A DNA stretch of 37,861 bases from Candidatus Sericytochromatia bacterium (GTDB taxonomy: Bacteria; Cyanobacteriota; Sericytochromatia; UBA7694; JACMQJ01): contig BPII01000023.1 of assembly GCA_026004035.1 (NCBI GenBank), forward strand, positions 1 through 37,861, given 5' to 3'. The notes beneath the pieces were generated by a model. That model worked only from the letters and a program-made list of their open reading frames with translations, made no database searches and was not told where the DNA came from. Made by a program: the position numbers and the translations under genes. Shown in pieces: positions 18,683-27,542 of the stretch (position 1 is the stretch's first letter; every line of letters begins with the position of its first letter).

Positions 18683-19070
18683 ATGCCTAAATATTCTATT
18701 TTTTTTATAAAAACTTCTTTTATTTACTTAATAGTTGGTTCATTTTTAGGTTTTTTTATTATTGTCAAACAAAGCATTTAATATTGATTATAAAATATGG
18801 ATTTATTTACCTATGCATATTGATATTTTAATATTTGGCTGGTTTTTTACAATTTAATATTTGGTGTTGCCTTTTGGATAATGCCAAGATTTATAGATAA
18901 AAATAACATATATGGAAATGAAAAATTAGTTTCAATGTCTTACATTTTAATAAATTTAGGAATAATTATTAAACTTTTTTATAAGTATGGGAATAATACT
19001 TATCTTTATTGGAATATTATTTTTTATATCAAATGTATATCCAAGAATTAGAAAAAACTTAAATAGCTAA
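18683..19070 (+). CDS. Small multi-helix membrane protein, copy 2 (several frameshifts)
   Basis: A paralogue of the preceding gene, starting at ATG 18,683. Matching segments: FIKTSFIYLIVG, then PMHIDILIFGWFLQLIFGVA with FWIMPRF, and GNEKLVSMSYILINLGIIIK followed by a terminal helix ending NVYPRIRKNLNS. It is interrupted by at least four single-base insertions, all in T runs (near 18,755, 18,845, 18,855 and 18,978). The shared motif H-x(6-7)-GW-x(2)-Q-L-I-F-G-V-A-(W/F)-W is the strongest evidence that both are real genes. Function unknown; a role in heme or respiratory chemistry is only a guess. Confidence 0.5.
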
Positions 19071-19211
19071 TAAAAAAAATACGTAATTACTCAAACCTAT
19101 TTGACAGTCTGAAAAACATCTTTTACAAGCATTATAATTTTAAATTCTGTTAAGGGAAAATTTATTTTTAACAATTTTATATCTTTTAGACAATATGTTT
19201 AATATAATTTT

Positions 19212-19405
19212 ATACCAATTTATTAAATTGATAGTGCATTAAAAGTTAATGTTTTTTATAGTTACAATTTTGTATAATTTGTATAATTGTACTAAAATTC
19301 TTATATGTCAAATAATTTATTAAAAACTTATAGTTTTTTTAATTTTTTATACTTTATTTTTAACTATTAATTATGCACTATTTATTTTATTATAAAAATT
19401 GGTAT
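19212..19405. mobile_element. MITE-like element with terminal inverted repeats
   Basis: Left arm (19,212-19,240) begins ATACCAATTT and contains TAGTGCAT; right arm (19,373-19,405) is its imperfect reverse complement, ATGCACTA to AAATTGGTAT. The 194-bp interval has no reading frame and is very AT-rich. It sits between two converging genes, where it could fold into a long hairpin and stop transcription from both sides. A half-copy at 11,179-11,206 shows it is dispersed. Confidence 0.6.
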
Positions 19406-19442
19406 TACTATTAATGAATTTTAAGCTTATCAAAAAGTAACA

Positions 19443-20058
19443 TTAGCGCAGTGCCGATAAGTCAGGATTTAAATTAATTTTATCAATCAGATTGTTATTT
19501 TCATCTAAATGAGACATCAACCAAACAGGTAAAGTGGCAACTAATTTTATTGTTATTTATTTCATATATTTTTTTCAGCAAATTTATCCCAAACAGGAAA
19601 AACTAAATTTTTCTATTGAATTTATTTTTCAAATCTTCAAAAATTGAATTAGCTGACATTTGACAAGTAAAAAGCTTAGATTTTCCTTTTATCCTAATAG
19701 TAAAATAACCATAAGTTCTACATATAGCAGGTCTAACTTTATAAATACTACATGAGTGATTTACTAAAAAAGGACATTCTAGACATTTAAATTTTGGTTT
19801 AGGATATTTGCTTTCATCCCTTTGTGTATGTGGTTCTTGTATTCTTTCTTGTTCTTCTAGTAAATACTCAATTTGATTTGAATGTAATTTTATAGTTCTT
19901 TCTATTACTAGCTTAAGAACATCTTTATCAATTTCATTCTTCAAAAACTTAAAAATAATTTGCCATTCTATACTTGTAACTCTAGGTAAGCCAGCATTAA
20001 TACAACATGAGCTACATTTATCTTTACACATTATTGAACTATTATGTATTATGAACAT
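19443..20058 (-). CDS. YkgJ-family cysteine-cluster protein (about three frameshifts)
   Basis: An N-terminal Cys cluster CKDKCSSCC, then CLECPFLVNHSCSIYKVRPA with ICRTYGYF and a later Cys, the pattern of the YkgJ / putative zinc- or iron-binding family (eight or more conserved Cys). The biochemical role is unknown. The first frame stops at 19,603, but the family's C-terminal part continues after indels in T runs at 19,608-19,612 and 19,569-19,575 and near 19,545: VFPVWDKFAEKIYEINNNKI, then ATLPVWLMSHLDENNNLIDK and a stop at 19,443. Its ATG overlaps the end of the 50-residue gene upstream, so it belongs to the O-antigen ligase operon. Confidence 0.75.
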
Positions 20059-20194
20059 GTTTAGTTAATGTATCTATTAAATAATAGATATCTTTGTTAT
20101 TTTCTGATAGTCCAACATTTGTAGCTTCTTTTATAAGAGGATAAAATTCTACTATCTTGTTTTGAAGATAATTTATTTTATCTTTGTAATTCAT
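20042..20194 (-). CDS. Small 50-residue protein of unknown function
   Basis: An ATG-initiated frame (MNYKDKINYLQNKIVEFYPL, helical, charged, no membrane segment) whose start overlaps the last 17 bases of the O-antigen ligase gene and whose end overlaps the first 17 bases of the YkgJ gene. Double overlap on the same strand is typical of translationally coupled bacterial genes. I do not recognise the family. Chance is possible, since the frame is short. Confidence 0.45.
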   Translation of the reverse strand: MNYKDKINYLQNKIVEFYPLIKEATNVGLSENNKDIYYLIDTLTKHVHNT

Positions 20195-21600
20195 TTTTTG
20201 AAAAATTTTCTCTGCTAACTAATGTAATGATAGCTAATATAAACCACAATTGTATATGAACTTGTGGTCTATACCAAATAGTAATCAAATAATCCTTGAA
20301 CTATCAAACCTGAAAGTCCAACTAAACAAGATAATGAAACAATTTTATTTTCATAACCTAAATTAGAAATTAATATCCATAACGCTCTAAAGAAATGAGA
20401 AAATAACATTAAACAGAATATTAATAAACCTATAATTCCTGTCTCAACTGCTGTTTCCAAAAATATATTATATGCTGATAATGCTGTAAAGCTACTGAAC
20501 ATATATAAAGGATATATTGAAATTAAAAATAACATTTCCAGGACCTATTCCTATAAAAAAGTTATCTTTAAAAATATATTTAAGCAAGATAGCCAAACAT
20601 TTACTCTAAAAGAATTTGAAGAATGACCTCTTAATGTAAAAATACTTGTTATTCTTTCGAATGTTGATGGTGATTTTATTATTAATATAGTAAATATTAA
20701 AAGAATTAAAAATAAAGATATATAGATATAATTTTTATTCAAATTAATTTTTTTACTCATTAAAATTATTGAAAATAACTATTATTCCAATCATTCCAAT
20801 TATTGCTAACCAACCTGCCCTTGAATTAGGTCCAATAAAGAGAAATTAATTGAATAAAAATCAAAATAATAATATTAATTTTTGAAATATTTTTTTCTCT
20901 AACAAAAACAAGCTTAAGGAAAAAGAAATTGTAGGTATTAGGTAGCCAGCTAATAAATTAGGATTTTTTAGAAATGAATAAACTCTTGTAACTTTTGAAC
21001 TTATAGCATTAGGATCATCCCACAAAGCACCTTGGTATGGCTCTACTTTTATATAGAATTGATAAACAGCATAAAAGGAAATTATAGAAGAAGATATTAA
21101 TATTGTATAAAATATCATTTTTATATCTTTAAATGATGAAATATTAACTAAAAATACAAAATAAGCAAGTATATAAATTACTAATTTGCTAAATCCAATT
21201 AATGCTAACTTTGGATATGGAGAAAATCCAACTGCTATAAAGTTTATTAAAAAAAATAAAATAATAATAAATGTTAATATATTTGTTTCTTTGTATATAC
21301 TTTGAGAATTTGAAATATGTTTTAAAGTTGTACAGAATACAGCAAATAATACAAGTATAGCATTTAAATCAGTTGAAACAAAAGGTGATAGAAAAAATAA
21401 AAACATTATTGAAAATATTGTTAATTTATCAGCAATTTTGAAGTTAAGCTATCTTTTGTTATTGGAGTTATAAATTTTTCTATTAATTCTAAAATTTTTG
21501 AAATTGTTATTATAATAAAACTATTATTTATTATCTTATTCCAATTATTTTCTTTATTCTTTAAACTTAATGTATTAAGTATATTTTCTATACTTGACAT
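20178..21600 (-). CDS. O-antigen ligase / IctB-family membrane protein (about four frameshifts)
   Basis: A polytopic membrane protein of the Wzy/O-antigen ligase family. Starts at ATG 21,600 (MSSIENILNTLSLK). Recognisable blocks, in different frames: NSRAGWLAIIGMIG, FIGIGPGNVIF, SSFTALSAYNIFLETAVETG with IIGLLIF, and a C-terminal TIWYRPQVHIQLWFILAIIT. The combination of 'LSAY-I-LE-AVETG' and 'WYRPQV' is characteristic of cyanobacterial IctB-like ligases. It would act in the inner membrane, transferring or polymerising surface glycans. Breaks occur near 21,440, 20,880, 20,760 and 20,540. Reconstructed length about 470 residues. The gene begins three bases after the DUF4330 stop. Confidence 0.78.
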
Positions 21601-21603
21601 TAA

Positions 21604-22123
21604 TTAAACACCATCCATTTTAACATCAAGTATTGATCCATTAAATTTATAATCTAAAGTTTCTAACTCAACAGGAATACCAGCTTTAACTTTATTACCT
21701 CCCATAACTAATACTAGGTGGATCATCATTTGTTAATTGAGCTTGTCCTTGTAAAGTAATATCAACATCTGTTATAAGATTATCTTCAAAATTATCAACT
21801 TTTATTGCTTTATGTTTTTCTTGATCATAGAATATTAAAGGTCTCCTATTAGCTTTTACTTCAAGAACATCTAAATTAGCATGTGGTTGATTTCTGATTA
21901 TTATAAATACTTTTTTATGCTTCTCAAAAATTTTAGGATCAATAACTCTTGCTCCTCTTATACCTACTTTAATTTTTGCTATTCCTTCTGCAATAACTTT
22001 TTTTTTCAAAGAAGAATAACCAAAACTATTAAGTAAAATACCTATAACTACAGATATTAAAGATATTACAATTATTAAATCAAATATATTTATTATTCCT
22101 AAAATTTTTCCTTTTTGATTCAT
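21604..22123 (-). CDS. DUF4330-family membrane-anchored protein (one frameshift)
   Basis: Starts at ATG 22,123 (MNQKGKILGIINIFDLIIVI), chosen over the upstream ATG at 22,141 because AAGGAG lies eight bases before it. One N-terminal transmembrane helix is followed by a periplasmic domain with VGIRGARVIDPKIFEKHKK. The frame breaks near 21,712; continuing gives VLVMGGNKVKAGIPVELETL with DYKFNGSILDVKMDG, the standard end of the DUF4330 domain. Function unknown. This family is found mainly in Cyanobacteriota and is commonly beside glycan genes, as here between hldA and the O-antigen ligase. The ribosome site overlaps the hldA stop. Confidence 0.78.
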
Positions 22124-22134
22124 AATATTTCTCC

Positions 22135-23136
22135 TTACCAATTTAATAATTCTTCTTTCATTTCATTCAAATTAGTTGTGCTTGTTCCAAATCTTTTTAC
22201 TACAATACTAGCAGCTAAATTTGCTAAATACATTGATTCTTTTAAACTTAAATTATTTGCTAATGCTAAAGATATTGTAGATACGACTGTATCACCTGCT
22301 GTTACATCGAATACTTCTTTTTTATTAAAAGCTGGTATTTCTGTAATATCTCCATTACTTTCAAATAAAGCCATACCTTCAGAACCTCTTGTAATAAGTA
22401 TTGCTTCTGAATTAGTAATTTCTAAAAGTTTTTTACCAGCCTTATACAGACTTTCTTTATCTTTTATTTCAAAACCGACAACATCTTCAGCTTCAGGTTG
22501 ATTTGGTGTTATTATTTTTGCTTTTTGAAATTTTGATAAATTATCTTGAGAATCTACTATAAGATTTATATTATTTTTTTCTGACAAGAAATTACAATAT
22601 TCAATTATTTTATCAGAGATAACACCATATTTATAATCAGAAATAAGTATTGTATTACATACATTTACAGCTTTGTTTAAATTATCAATTATTTTATTTT
22701 CTATATCTTTAGATAAAGGCAAATTACTTGGTAAAGTATCTAATCTTGCTACTTGTTGCTTTACTGATTGCCTACTTGATGCTGAAATTCTTGTTTTTGT
22801 TGTAGTTGGATTACTACTATCTATAATAACAAAATCGGTATTTATACCATTATTTTTTAAAGTATTTAAAAGATTAACTCCAGATATGTCATTTCCTACA
22901 ACACCTATTGAAAAAGCTTTTCCGCCTAAAGAAGTTATATTATTTGCAGCATTAGCAGCACCACCAGGTACATATTCATGAGTTTTTTTAATTATTATAG
23001 GTATTGGTGCTTCTCTAGATAATCTATTAACATAACCAAATATAAATTCATCTAATATTAAATCACCTAAAACTAAAACATTACTAGGTTTTAGTTTGTC
23101 TATTAGCAATATAATACTGTTTTTATCTAACTTCAT
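22135..23136 (-). CDS. hldA: D-glycero-beta-D-manno-heptose-7-phosphate kinase
   Basis: A 333-residue PfkB-family sugar kinase of the HldA/RfaE1 type that makes heptose 1,7-bisphosphate for LPS-core or S-layer heptose. Evidence: VLVLGDLILDEFIFGYVNRL with SREAPIPI near the N terminus (HldE has the same D-x(4)-G-V-x-R-(I/L)-S-x-E-A-P), VPGGAANAANNITSLGG, and a PfkB signature-2 near residue 277. The C-terminal adenylyltransferase domain of bifunctional HldE is absent. The nucleotide-binding loop reads DVTAGDTV rather than the usual DVTGAGDTV, one Gly short. It lies between birA and DUF4330; intact frame. Confidence 0.87.
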   Translation of the reverse strand: MKLDKNSIILLIDKLKPSNVLVLGDLILDEFIFGYVNRLSREAPIPIIIKKTHEYVPGGAANAANNITSLGGKAFSIGVVGNDISGVNLLNTLKNNGINTDFVIIDSSNPTTTKTRISASSRQSVKQQVARLDTLPSNLPLSKDIENKIIDNLNKAVNVCNTILISDYKYGVISDKIIEYCNFLSEKNNINLIVDSQDNLSKFQKAKIITPNQPEAEDVVGFEIKDKESLYKAGKKLLEITNSEAILITRGSEGMALFESNGDITEIPAFNKKEVFDVTAGDTVVSTISLALANNLSLKESMYLANLAASIVVKRFGTSTTNLNEMKEELLNW

Positions 23137-23138
23137 AA

Positions 23139-23831
23139 TTATAATAAAATTCTACCTGACAATATTTTAATTTCTTTATTATCACAATTTACAATTAAAT
23201 GACCTTCTTTATTAACACATAAAATTTTAGCTTTAATAATATTATCATTCATAAGAATTTCAAAAAAGTTATTTTTTCCAAATAAATTATTATTTATTTT
23301 TTCTATTATAAAATCATCATCATATTTAATATTTTCCTGAAATTTATTTAAAAAGTAATCTAAAATATTATTTAAATCAAATTCTTTATTCTCAAGATTT
23401 TTTAAAGATATAGCATTGTCTAATAAACAATCTTGATTTATATTAATACCAATACCAACTATTAAATACTTAACTTCATTATTTATTACTTTTGATTCAA
23501 CTAATATACCAGATATTTTCTTCTTAGTATCATTAAGTAAAATATCATTTGGCCACTTTATTTTAAAATCTTTATCTGAAAAATATTTAAGAGTTTCCAA
23601 AACTGAAATACCAGCTATTAATGAGATTAAAGTATTTATTTTATAAGGTTTTAAAAGTATAGAAAAATATAACCCCCCAATTTGTGATTCCCATACGTTA
23701 TTTTTTTGTCCTCTACCATTAGTTTGAGTTTTTGATATTATAATAGTATTATTATCATAACTTTGATAGTTATTTATTAAATATGTATTAGTTGAGTCTA
23801 TTGTATCAAAAAAAACTTTTTTAAAATTCAT
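23139..23831 (-). CDS. birA: Biotin-[acetyl-CoA-carboxylase] ligase
   Basis: A 230-residue biotin protein ligase without the N-terminal DNA-binding domain, so it should attach biotin but not repress transcription. Motifs: DSTNTYLI, the biotin/adenylate loop GRGQKNNVWESQIGGLYFSI, KWPNDILLN, and ISGILVESK with VGIGININQ. It activates biotin as biotinyl-AMP and transfers it to the biotin-carrier lysine of acetyl-CoA carboxylase. The gene abuts both the upstream glutathione transferase-like gene (stop/start 1 base apart) and hldA (3 bases), so it is part of the same operon. Confidence 0.93.
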   Translation of the reverse strand: MNFKKVFFDTIDSTNTYLINNYQSYDNNTIIISKTQTNGRGQKNNVWESQIGGLYFSILLKPYKINTLISLIAGISVLETLKYFSDKDFKIKWPNDILLNDTKKKISGILVESKVINNEVKYLIVGIGININQDCLLDNAISLKNLENKEFDLNNILDYFLNKFQENIKYDDDFIIEKINNNLFGKNNFFEILMNDNIIKAKILCVNKEGHLIVNCDNKEIKILSGRILL

Positions 23832-24464
23832 TTAAAATATTACTAAATTTTTTTGTTTAGCTCTACTCAAAGCTGGTCTATTCAAACATAGGTTTAACCA
23901 TCTACCTATATTAGGAAATAAACTTAAATCGGTATGTAAAACATTGTGTATGGAAAAAAAAGCTGAAGCTGTCATATCAGCTAATGAAAATTTATTTGAA
24001 ACTAAATAAGTTTTATTATTCAAAATTTTTTCTAAAATATTACTATATTTCATTATATTCATTTTACACATTTCTACATAAGCAGGGTTTTTCTGGCTAG
24101 GTGGTAACATTGCATGTTTAAAAATATTCACTACATGAGGTTCAAATTCTGATACCGTCCAAGCTATCCATTGATCAATAATCCCATGTTCCTCTATTGA
24201 AGTACCTAATAATTCTTTATAATATTTTCTTGATAAATAATAATTTATTGCTATTGATTCCCATATAACAAAATCGTTATCAACTAAAGTAGGAACTTTT
24301 CCATTTGGATTTAACTTTAAATATTCTTCTGATTTATGCTCCATTTTATCTAAATCAACTCTTACAACTTCATAAGGTTTATTTATCTCTTCTAATAACC
24401 ATAAACATATGCCCACACAGGACATAAGCCTGCCACCACTACCTATTGTATAAAACTTAATCAT
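23832..24464 (-). CDS. Glutathione S-transferase-family protein
   Basis: 210 residues with the thioredoxin-like GST N domain: MIKFYTIGSGGRLMSCVGIC, then a cis-Pro segment NPNGKVPTLVDNDFVIWESI, ahead of the all-helical C domain, where SNKFSLADMTASAFF is the conserved helix-6 N-capping region. It would use glutathione or a related thiol in detoxification or isomerisation; the substrate cannot be told. The expected first-helix Ser/Cys is uncertain (S9 or S15). First gene of the birA-hldA-DUF4330-ligase operon. Clean frame. Confidence 0.8.
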   Translation of the reverse strand: MIKFYTIGSGGRLMSCVGICLWLLEEINKPYEVVRVDLDKMEHKSEEYLKLNPNGKVPTLVDNDFVIWESIAINYYLSRKYYKELLGTSIEEHGIIDQWIAWTVSEFEPHVVNIFKHAMLPPSQKNPAYVEMCKMNIMKYSNILEKILNNKTYLVSNKFSLADMTASAFFSIHNVLHTDLSLFPNIGRWLNLCLNRPALSRAKQKNLVIF

Positions 24465-24612
24465 TTTATTGAAAGATTACATTATAAACATAAAACATTA
24501 TACTAGATATAACTTTAATTAATAATAAAACTATAAATTTAATATAAAATAAAATATTCATAATGTTTCACTTTAAAAAATATCACATCTTTTAAATCTT
24601 GATAAAACATCT

Positions 24613-24641
24613 TTGACAATAAAAAACTTTTATTCTAAAAT
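24613..24641 (+). promoter_or_regulatory. Strong sigma-70-type promoter for the epimerase gene
   Basis: TTGACA (24,613-24,618), a 17-base spacer and TAAAAT (24,636-24,641), 28 bases before ATG 24,670. Perfect -35 with optimal spacing. Confidence 0.7.
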
Positions 24642-24669
24642 GAGCTTAATTATTAAGAAATTTTTTTAA

Positions 24670-25683
24670 ATGTTGAAATGGAAAATTTTAGAAAAAGTAT
24701 TACCATTAAAGTTTAATTGGAACATATCTAGAAACTTATCTTTTGAAAAGAAAAATTTTTTTATTCAAGTTTCAGATTTTAATAACTATGGAATTGGTGA
24801 AGTAGCACCAAATATTAGGTATAATGAAAATGAAGAATTAATAAAAAATCAATTTGAAAAATTCATTGAAATTTCTTCTAATATAAAGAATATAGATGAA
24901 TTAAATAATATTTTAAATTCAATTAAATTATGTAATTCTCTAAGATTTGGCATAGAGTCAAGTTTTATACATTACCTATGTCAAAAAAATAAAATACTAC
25001 CATATAAATTTTTAAAACTAAAAAGACCTAATTACATTAATACCTCTTTTTCAATACCTATAATGGAATTGGATAATATAGAAAACTTTATTAAAATAAA
25101 TAATTTAAAAAGATTTTCTTCTTTAAAAATAAAAGTAAATAGTGAAAATGCTATAGATATGATTTCTTTTATAAGTAAATTAACAAATCAAAAATTAAGA
25201 ATAGATGCTAATGAAGCTTGGAAAGATGTAGATGAGTTAATAAAATTTACAGAAAAAATAAAGAAATTTAATATAGAATTTATAGAGCAACCAATGCCAG
25301 CATCTATGAAAGAAGAATATTTTTATTACAAGAAACATTGTCCTTTTGATTTAATAGCTGATGAGTCAATAGAAAATGAAGGAGATTTTGAATACTTATC
25401 AAAGGCATTTACGGGAATAAATGTAAAGTTAATGAAAGCAGGTGGATATTTTAATGCTATTAAGCTTCTAAATAAAGCAAGAAAAAGTAATTTAAAAACA
25501 ATGTTAGGTTGCATGATAGAAACATCTTTAGGTATATATTCAGCTTTTAATATTTCAAATAATATTGATTATATAGATCTAGATGGTTTTCTCATTATAA
25601 AAGAAGATACTTTTAATTTAGTTTATGAAAACGAAGGAAAATTGTTTGTAAATAAAGAACAAGAGTTACTAGAATATTTTTAA
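24670..25683 (+). CDS. Dipeptide epimerase, enolase superfamily (L-Ala-D/L-Glu epimerase type)
   Basis: 337 residues, the length of the muconate-lactonising-enzyme subgroup. Active-site residues in expected order: KIK at 153-155 (Lys155 acid/base), metal ligands Asp179 (RIDANEAW), Glu206 (EQPM) and Asp231 (ADES), and the opposite lysine Lys256 in KLMKAGG. The LGCMIETSLG segment closing the barrel is also present. Such enzymes convert L-Ala-D-Glu to L-Ala-L-Glu during murein peptide recycling. Substrate is inferred from family, not proved. It lies downstream of a good promoter and 73 bases before the GAF-GGDEF gene. Confidence 0.82.
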   Translation: MLKWKILEKVLPLKFNWNISRNLSFEKKNFFIQVSDFNNYGIGEVAPNIRYNENEELIKNQFEKFIEISSNIKNIDELNNILNSIKLCNSLRFGIESSFIHYLCQKNKILPYKFLKLKRPNYINTSFSIPIMELDNIENFIKINNLKRFSSLKIKVNSENAIDMISFISKLTNQKLRIDANEAWKDVDELIKFTEKIKKFNIEFIEQPMPASMKEEYFYYKKHCPFDLIADESIENEGDFEYLSKAFTGINVKLMKAGGYFNAIKLLNKARKSNLKTMLGCMIETSLGIYSAFNISNNIDYIDLDGFLIIKEDTFNLVYENEGKLFVNKEQELLEYF

Positions 25684-25756
25684 TTTTTTAATTAAAGAAT
25701 AAATTTTATAAAATTTTATATTAAAATATAACTAAATATTTATTTGGAAAGTTTAA

Positions 25757-27331
25757 ATGTTAGGGCATGAATTTAATGATCAGTTTTATAGAAAATTAGC
25801 AATAATACATAATATAATAATTGAAGTTTCTAATAAAAAAAGTTTATCGGCAGCTTCAGAAAATTTATTAAATTTTTTAATTGATAATTTAGGTTCTGTT
25901 TCAGGTTCTATTCACTTATATAATGAAGATAAATTATTTTTATTACATAATAAAGGTAAAGGTTGTGCTAATAATGATATACCTATAACAAATGAAGAAT
26001 ATAAAAGATTAACAATTACTGATATGCCAATAGAAGTAAAAGATATATTTCTATTTCCAACTATTTTTAAATTAGTAGAAAGTAATCAATTCAATTTTAG
26101 TTTATTAATGCCTATGGTTTCTGGTGAAAACTTAATAGGAGCAGTTATTTTAGGTAAAAGATCTACTATAAGAGGTTATTCAAATGAAGAGAAATTAATT
26201 CTTTCAATGATATGTAAGCAAATTGCAACAATAACACACAATGTATATTTAGAAAAAGAAGTACATAGATTAAATAGTATGAAAACCGATCTTTATATTA
26301 AATCAATTACTGATCCACTAACAGGATTATATAATAGAGCTCATTTAGAATTTAAAATGAGAGAAGATATAAAAGTTTCAAAAAGATATGGAAGAAACTT
26401 ATCAGCTTTAATTATAGAAATAGATAATTTTTTTCAAATTAGTGAATTATACGGTTCAGAAATGACTTATCATATATTGCAGGCAATATCTAAAACAATA
26501 GAAAAAGCTATAAGAACTGATATAGATTTACCTTCAAGATATTCAGTAGATACAATAGTTGTTCTTTTACCAGAAACGAATTATGATGGTGCTATGGTTC
26601 TAGCTGAAAGAATAAGACAAAAAATTAATAATTTACATAGAGTTACTAATATAGAAAATTTTCCTGAAATATCAACAAGTATTGGCGTTGCTACATTAGA
26701 AGATAAAAATGAAAATGTTGAAGATATTTTATTAAAGTTAAAAGATGCTTTAGAACAAGCTAAAAAATATGGAAAAAATAAAGTGTTTCTTTGCTTAAAA
26801 AATTCTGACAAAAAACAAACAAAAGTTTTTACAACATTCGAGACTAGCATAGGAATAAACAATGATTTATTATTGACTACAATAGATAATAATTCTGTAA
26901 GTTTAGACGATAGTTCTAAATTAATTAATGCTCCTAATGCTTATAAAAAAGTGAAATATTATCAAGAAAATGTTTCTATTGATTGGAATCCGAAAACAAG
27001 TTCTACGGAAATAAAAGTTACAAATACCCCTATAGATGATTTTTCTTATCAACCAATGATGTTTATAGATTTTATAACAGAAGAAGAAAAAGAAAAATTA
27101 AAAGAAGAAGAAAATAAATTACCATCTGAAGCTATAGAAAAAGCAAAAAGTATTTCTAATAGTATAAATGTTTCTAAATATGCAAATATAAAAAAGCCTC
27201 CTATTCATACAAATGATAAAATTGTAGTTAAAAAACCTCAAATAAAGTATGGAAGGATACCAGGTCCTAATTTGACTAAAGATAAAAATGATACTCAAAT
27301 ACATTCTTTAGGTTTTATAGATGATATCTAA
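25757..27331 (+). CDS. GAF-GGDEF protein with a degenerate GGDEF site
   Basis: 524 residues. Residues about 15-165 form a GAF-like sensor, followed by a linker and a GGDEF domain (about 180-345) that begins SITDPLTGLYNRAHLEFKMR. The catalytic motif GG(D/E)EF is replaced by SVDTI at 263-267 (RYSVDTIVVLLPET), and the Arg of the RxxD product-inhibition site is missing. A working diguanylate cyclase is therefore unlikely; the protein may bind nucleotides or act as a receptor. The remaining 180 residues are low-complexity, rich in Lys, Glu and Asn, with a conserved-looking KPQIKYGRIPGPN near the end. GGAAAG precedes the start. No membrane helix. Confidence 0.82.
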   Translation: MLGHEFNDQFYRKLAIIHNIIIEVSNKKSLSAASENLLNFLIDNLGSVSGSIHLYNEDKLFLLHNKGKGCANNDIPITNEEYKRLTITDMPIEVKDIFLFPTIFKLVESNQFNFSLLMPMVSGENLIGAVILGKRSTIRGYSNEEKLILSMICKQIATITHNVYLEKEVHRLNSMKTDLYIKSITDPLTGLYNRAHLEFKMREDIKVSKRYGRNLSALIIEIDNFFQISELYGSEMTYHILQAISKTIEKAIRTDIDLPSRYSVDTIVVLLPETNYDGAMVLAERIRQKINNLHRVTNIENFPEISTSIGVATLEDKNENVEDILLKLKDALEQAKKYGKNKVFLCLKNSDKKQTKVFTTFETSIGINNDLLLTTIDNNSVSLDDSSKLINAPNAYKKVKYYQENVSIDWNPKTSSTEIKVTNTPIDDFSYQPMMFIDFITEEEKEKLKEEENKLPSEAIEKAKSISNSINVSKYANIKKPPIHTNDKIVVKKPQIKYGRIPGPNLTKDKNDTQIHSLGFIDDI

Positions 27332-27374
27332 ATAAATAATAGAGGTAACTAGGCCAATGTTATTTTTTGATAGA

Positions 27375-27453
27375 CTTAAAATCCTTTAGTAGTAAGCGTT
27401 TTAAAGATTTATATTAAATATACTTTAAATTTAGTATTTATCAGTGCTTGAAT
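27375..27453 (+). repeat. Dispersed hairpin repeat, copy A
   Basis: About 79 bases between the GGDEF gene and the GerMN gene, containing AAATCCTTTA and a core hairpin around TTTAAATTTA flanked by ATAC and GTATTTAT. The same element recurs inverted at 37,551-37,624, with roughly 70 % identity by eye. Confidence 0.6.
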
Positions 27454-27542
27454 GTAATTTTTTCTATAAGTTAATCTCAGTGCCTTTTTGTTTATAAAAT
27501 AAAATGTTAATATTTTATTAAAATTATTTCTTTTATGAAATT

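Noticed and set aside
19453..19460. GCCGATAA, a perfect sigma-28 -10 box on the plus strand
   Set aside because: It lies inside the reconstructed 3' coding end of ykgJ, the TAAA -35 element is missing at the right distance, and no flagellar gene follows.
22115..22501. 128-residue plus-strand frame opposite hldA
   Set aside because: Antisense to the highly conserved kinase; no ribosome site or family match.
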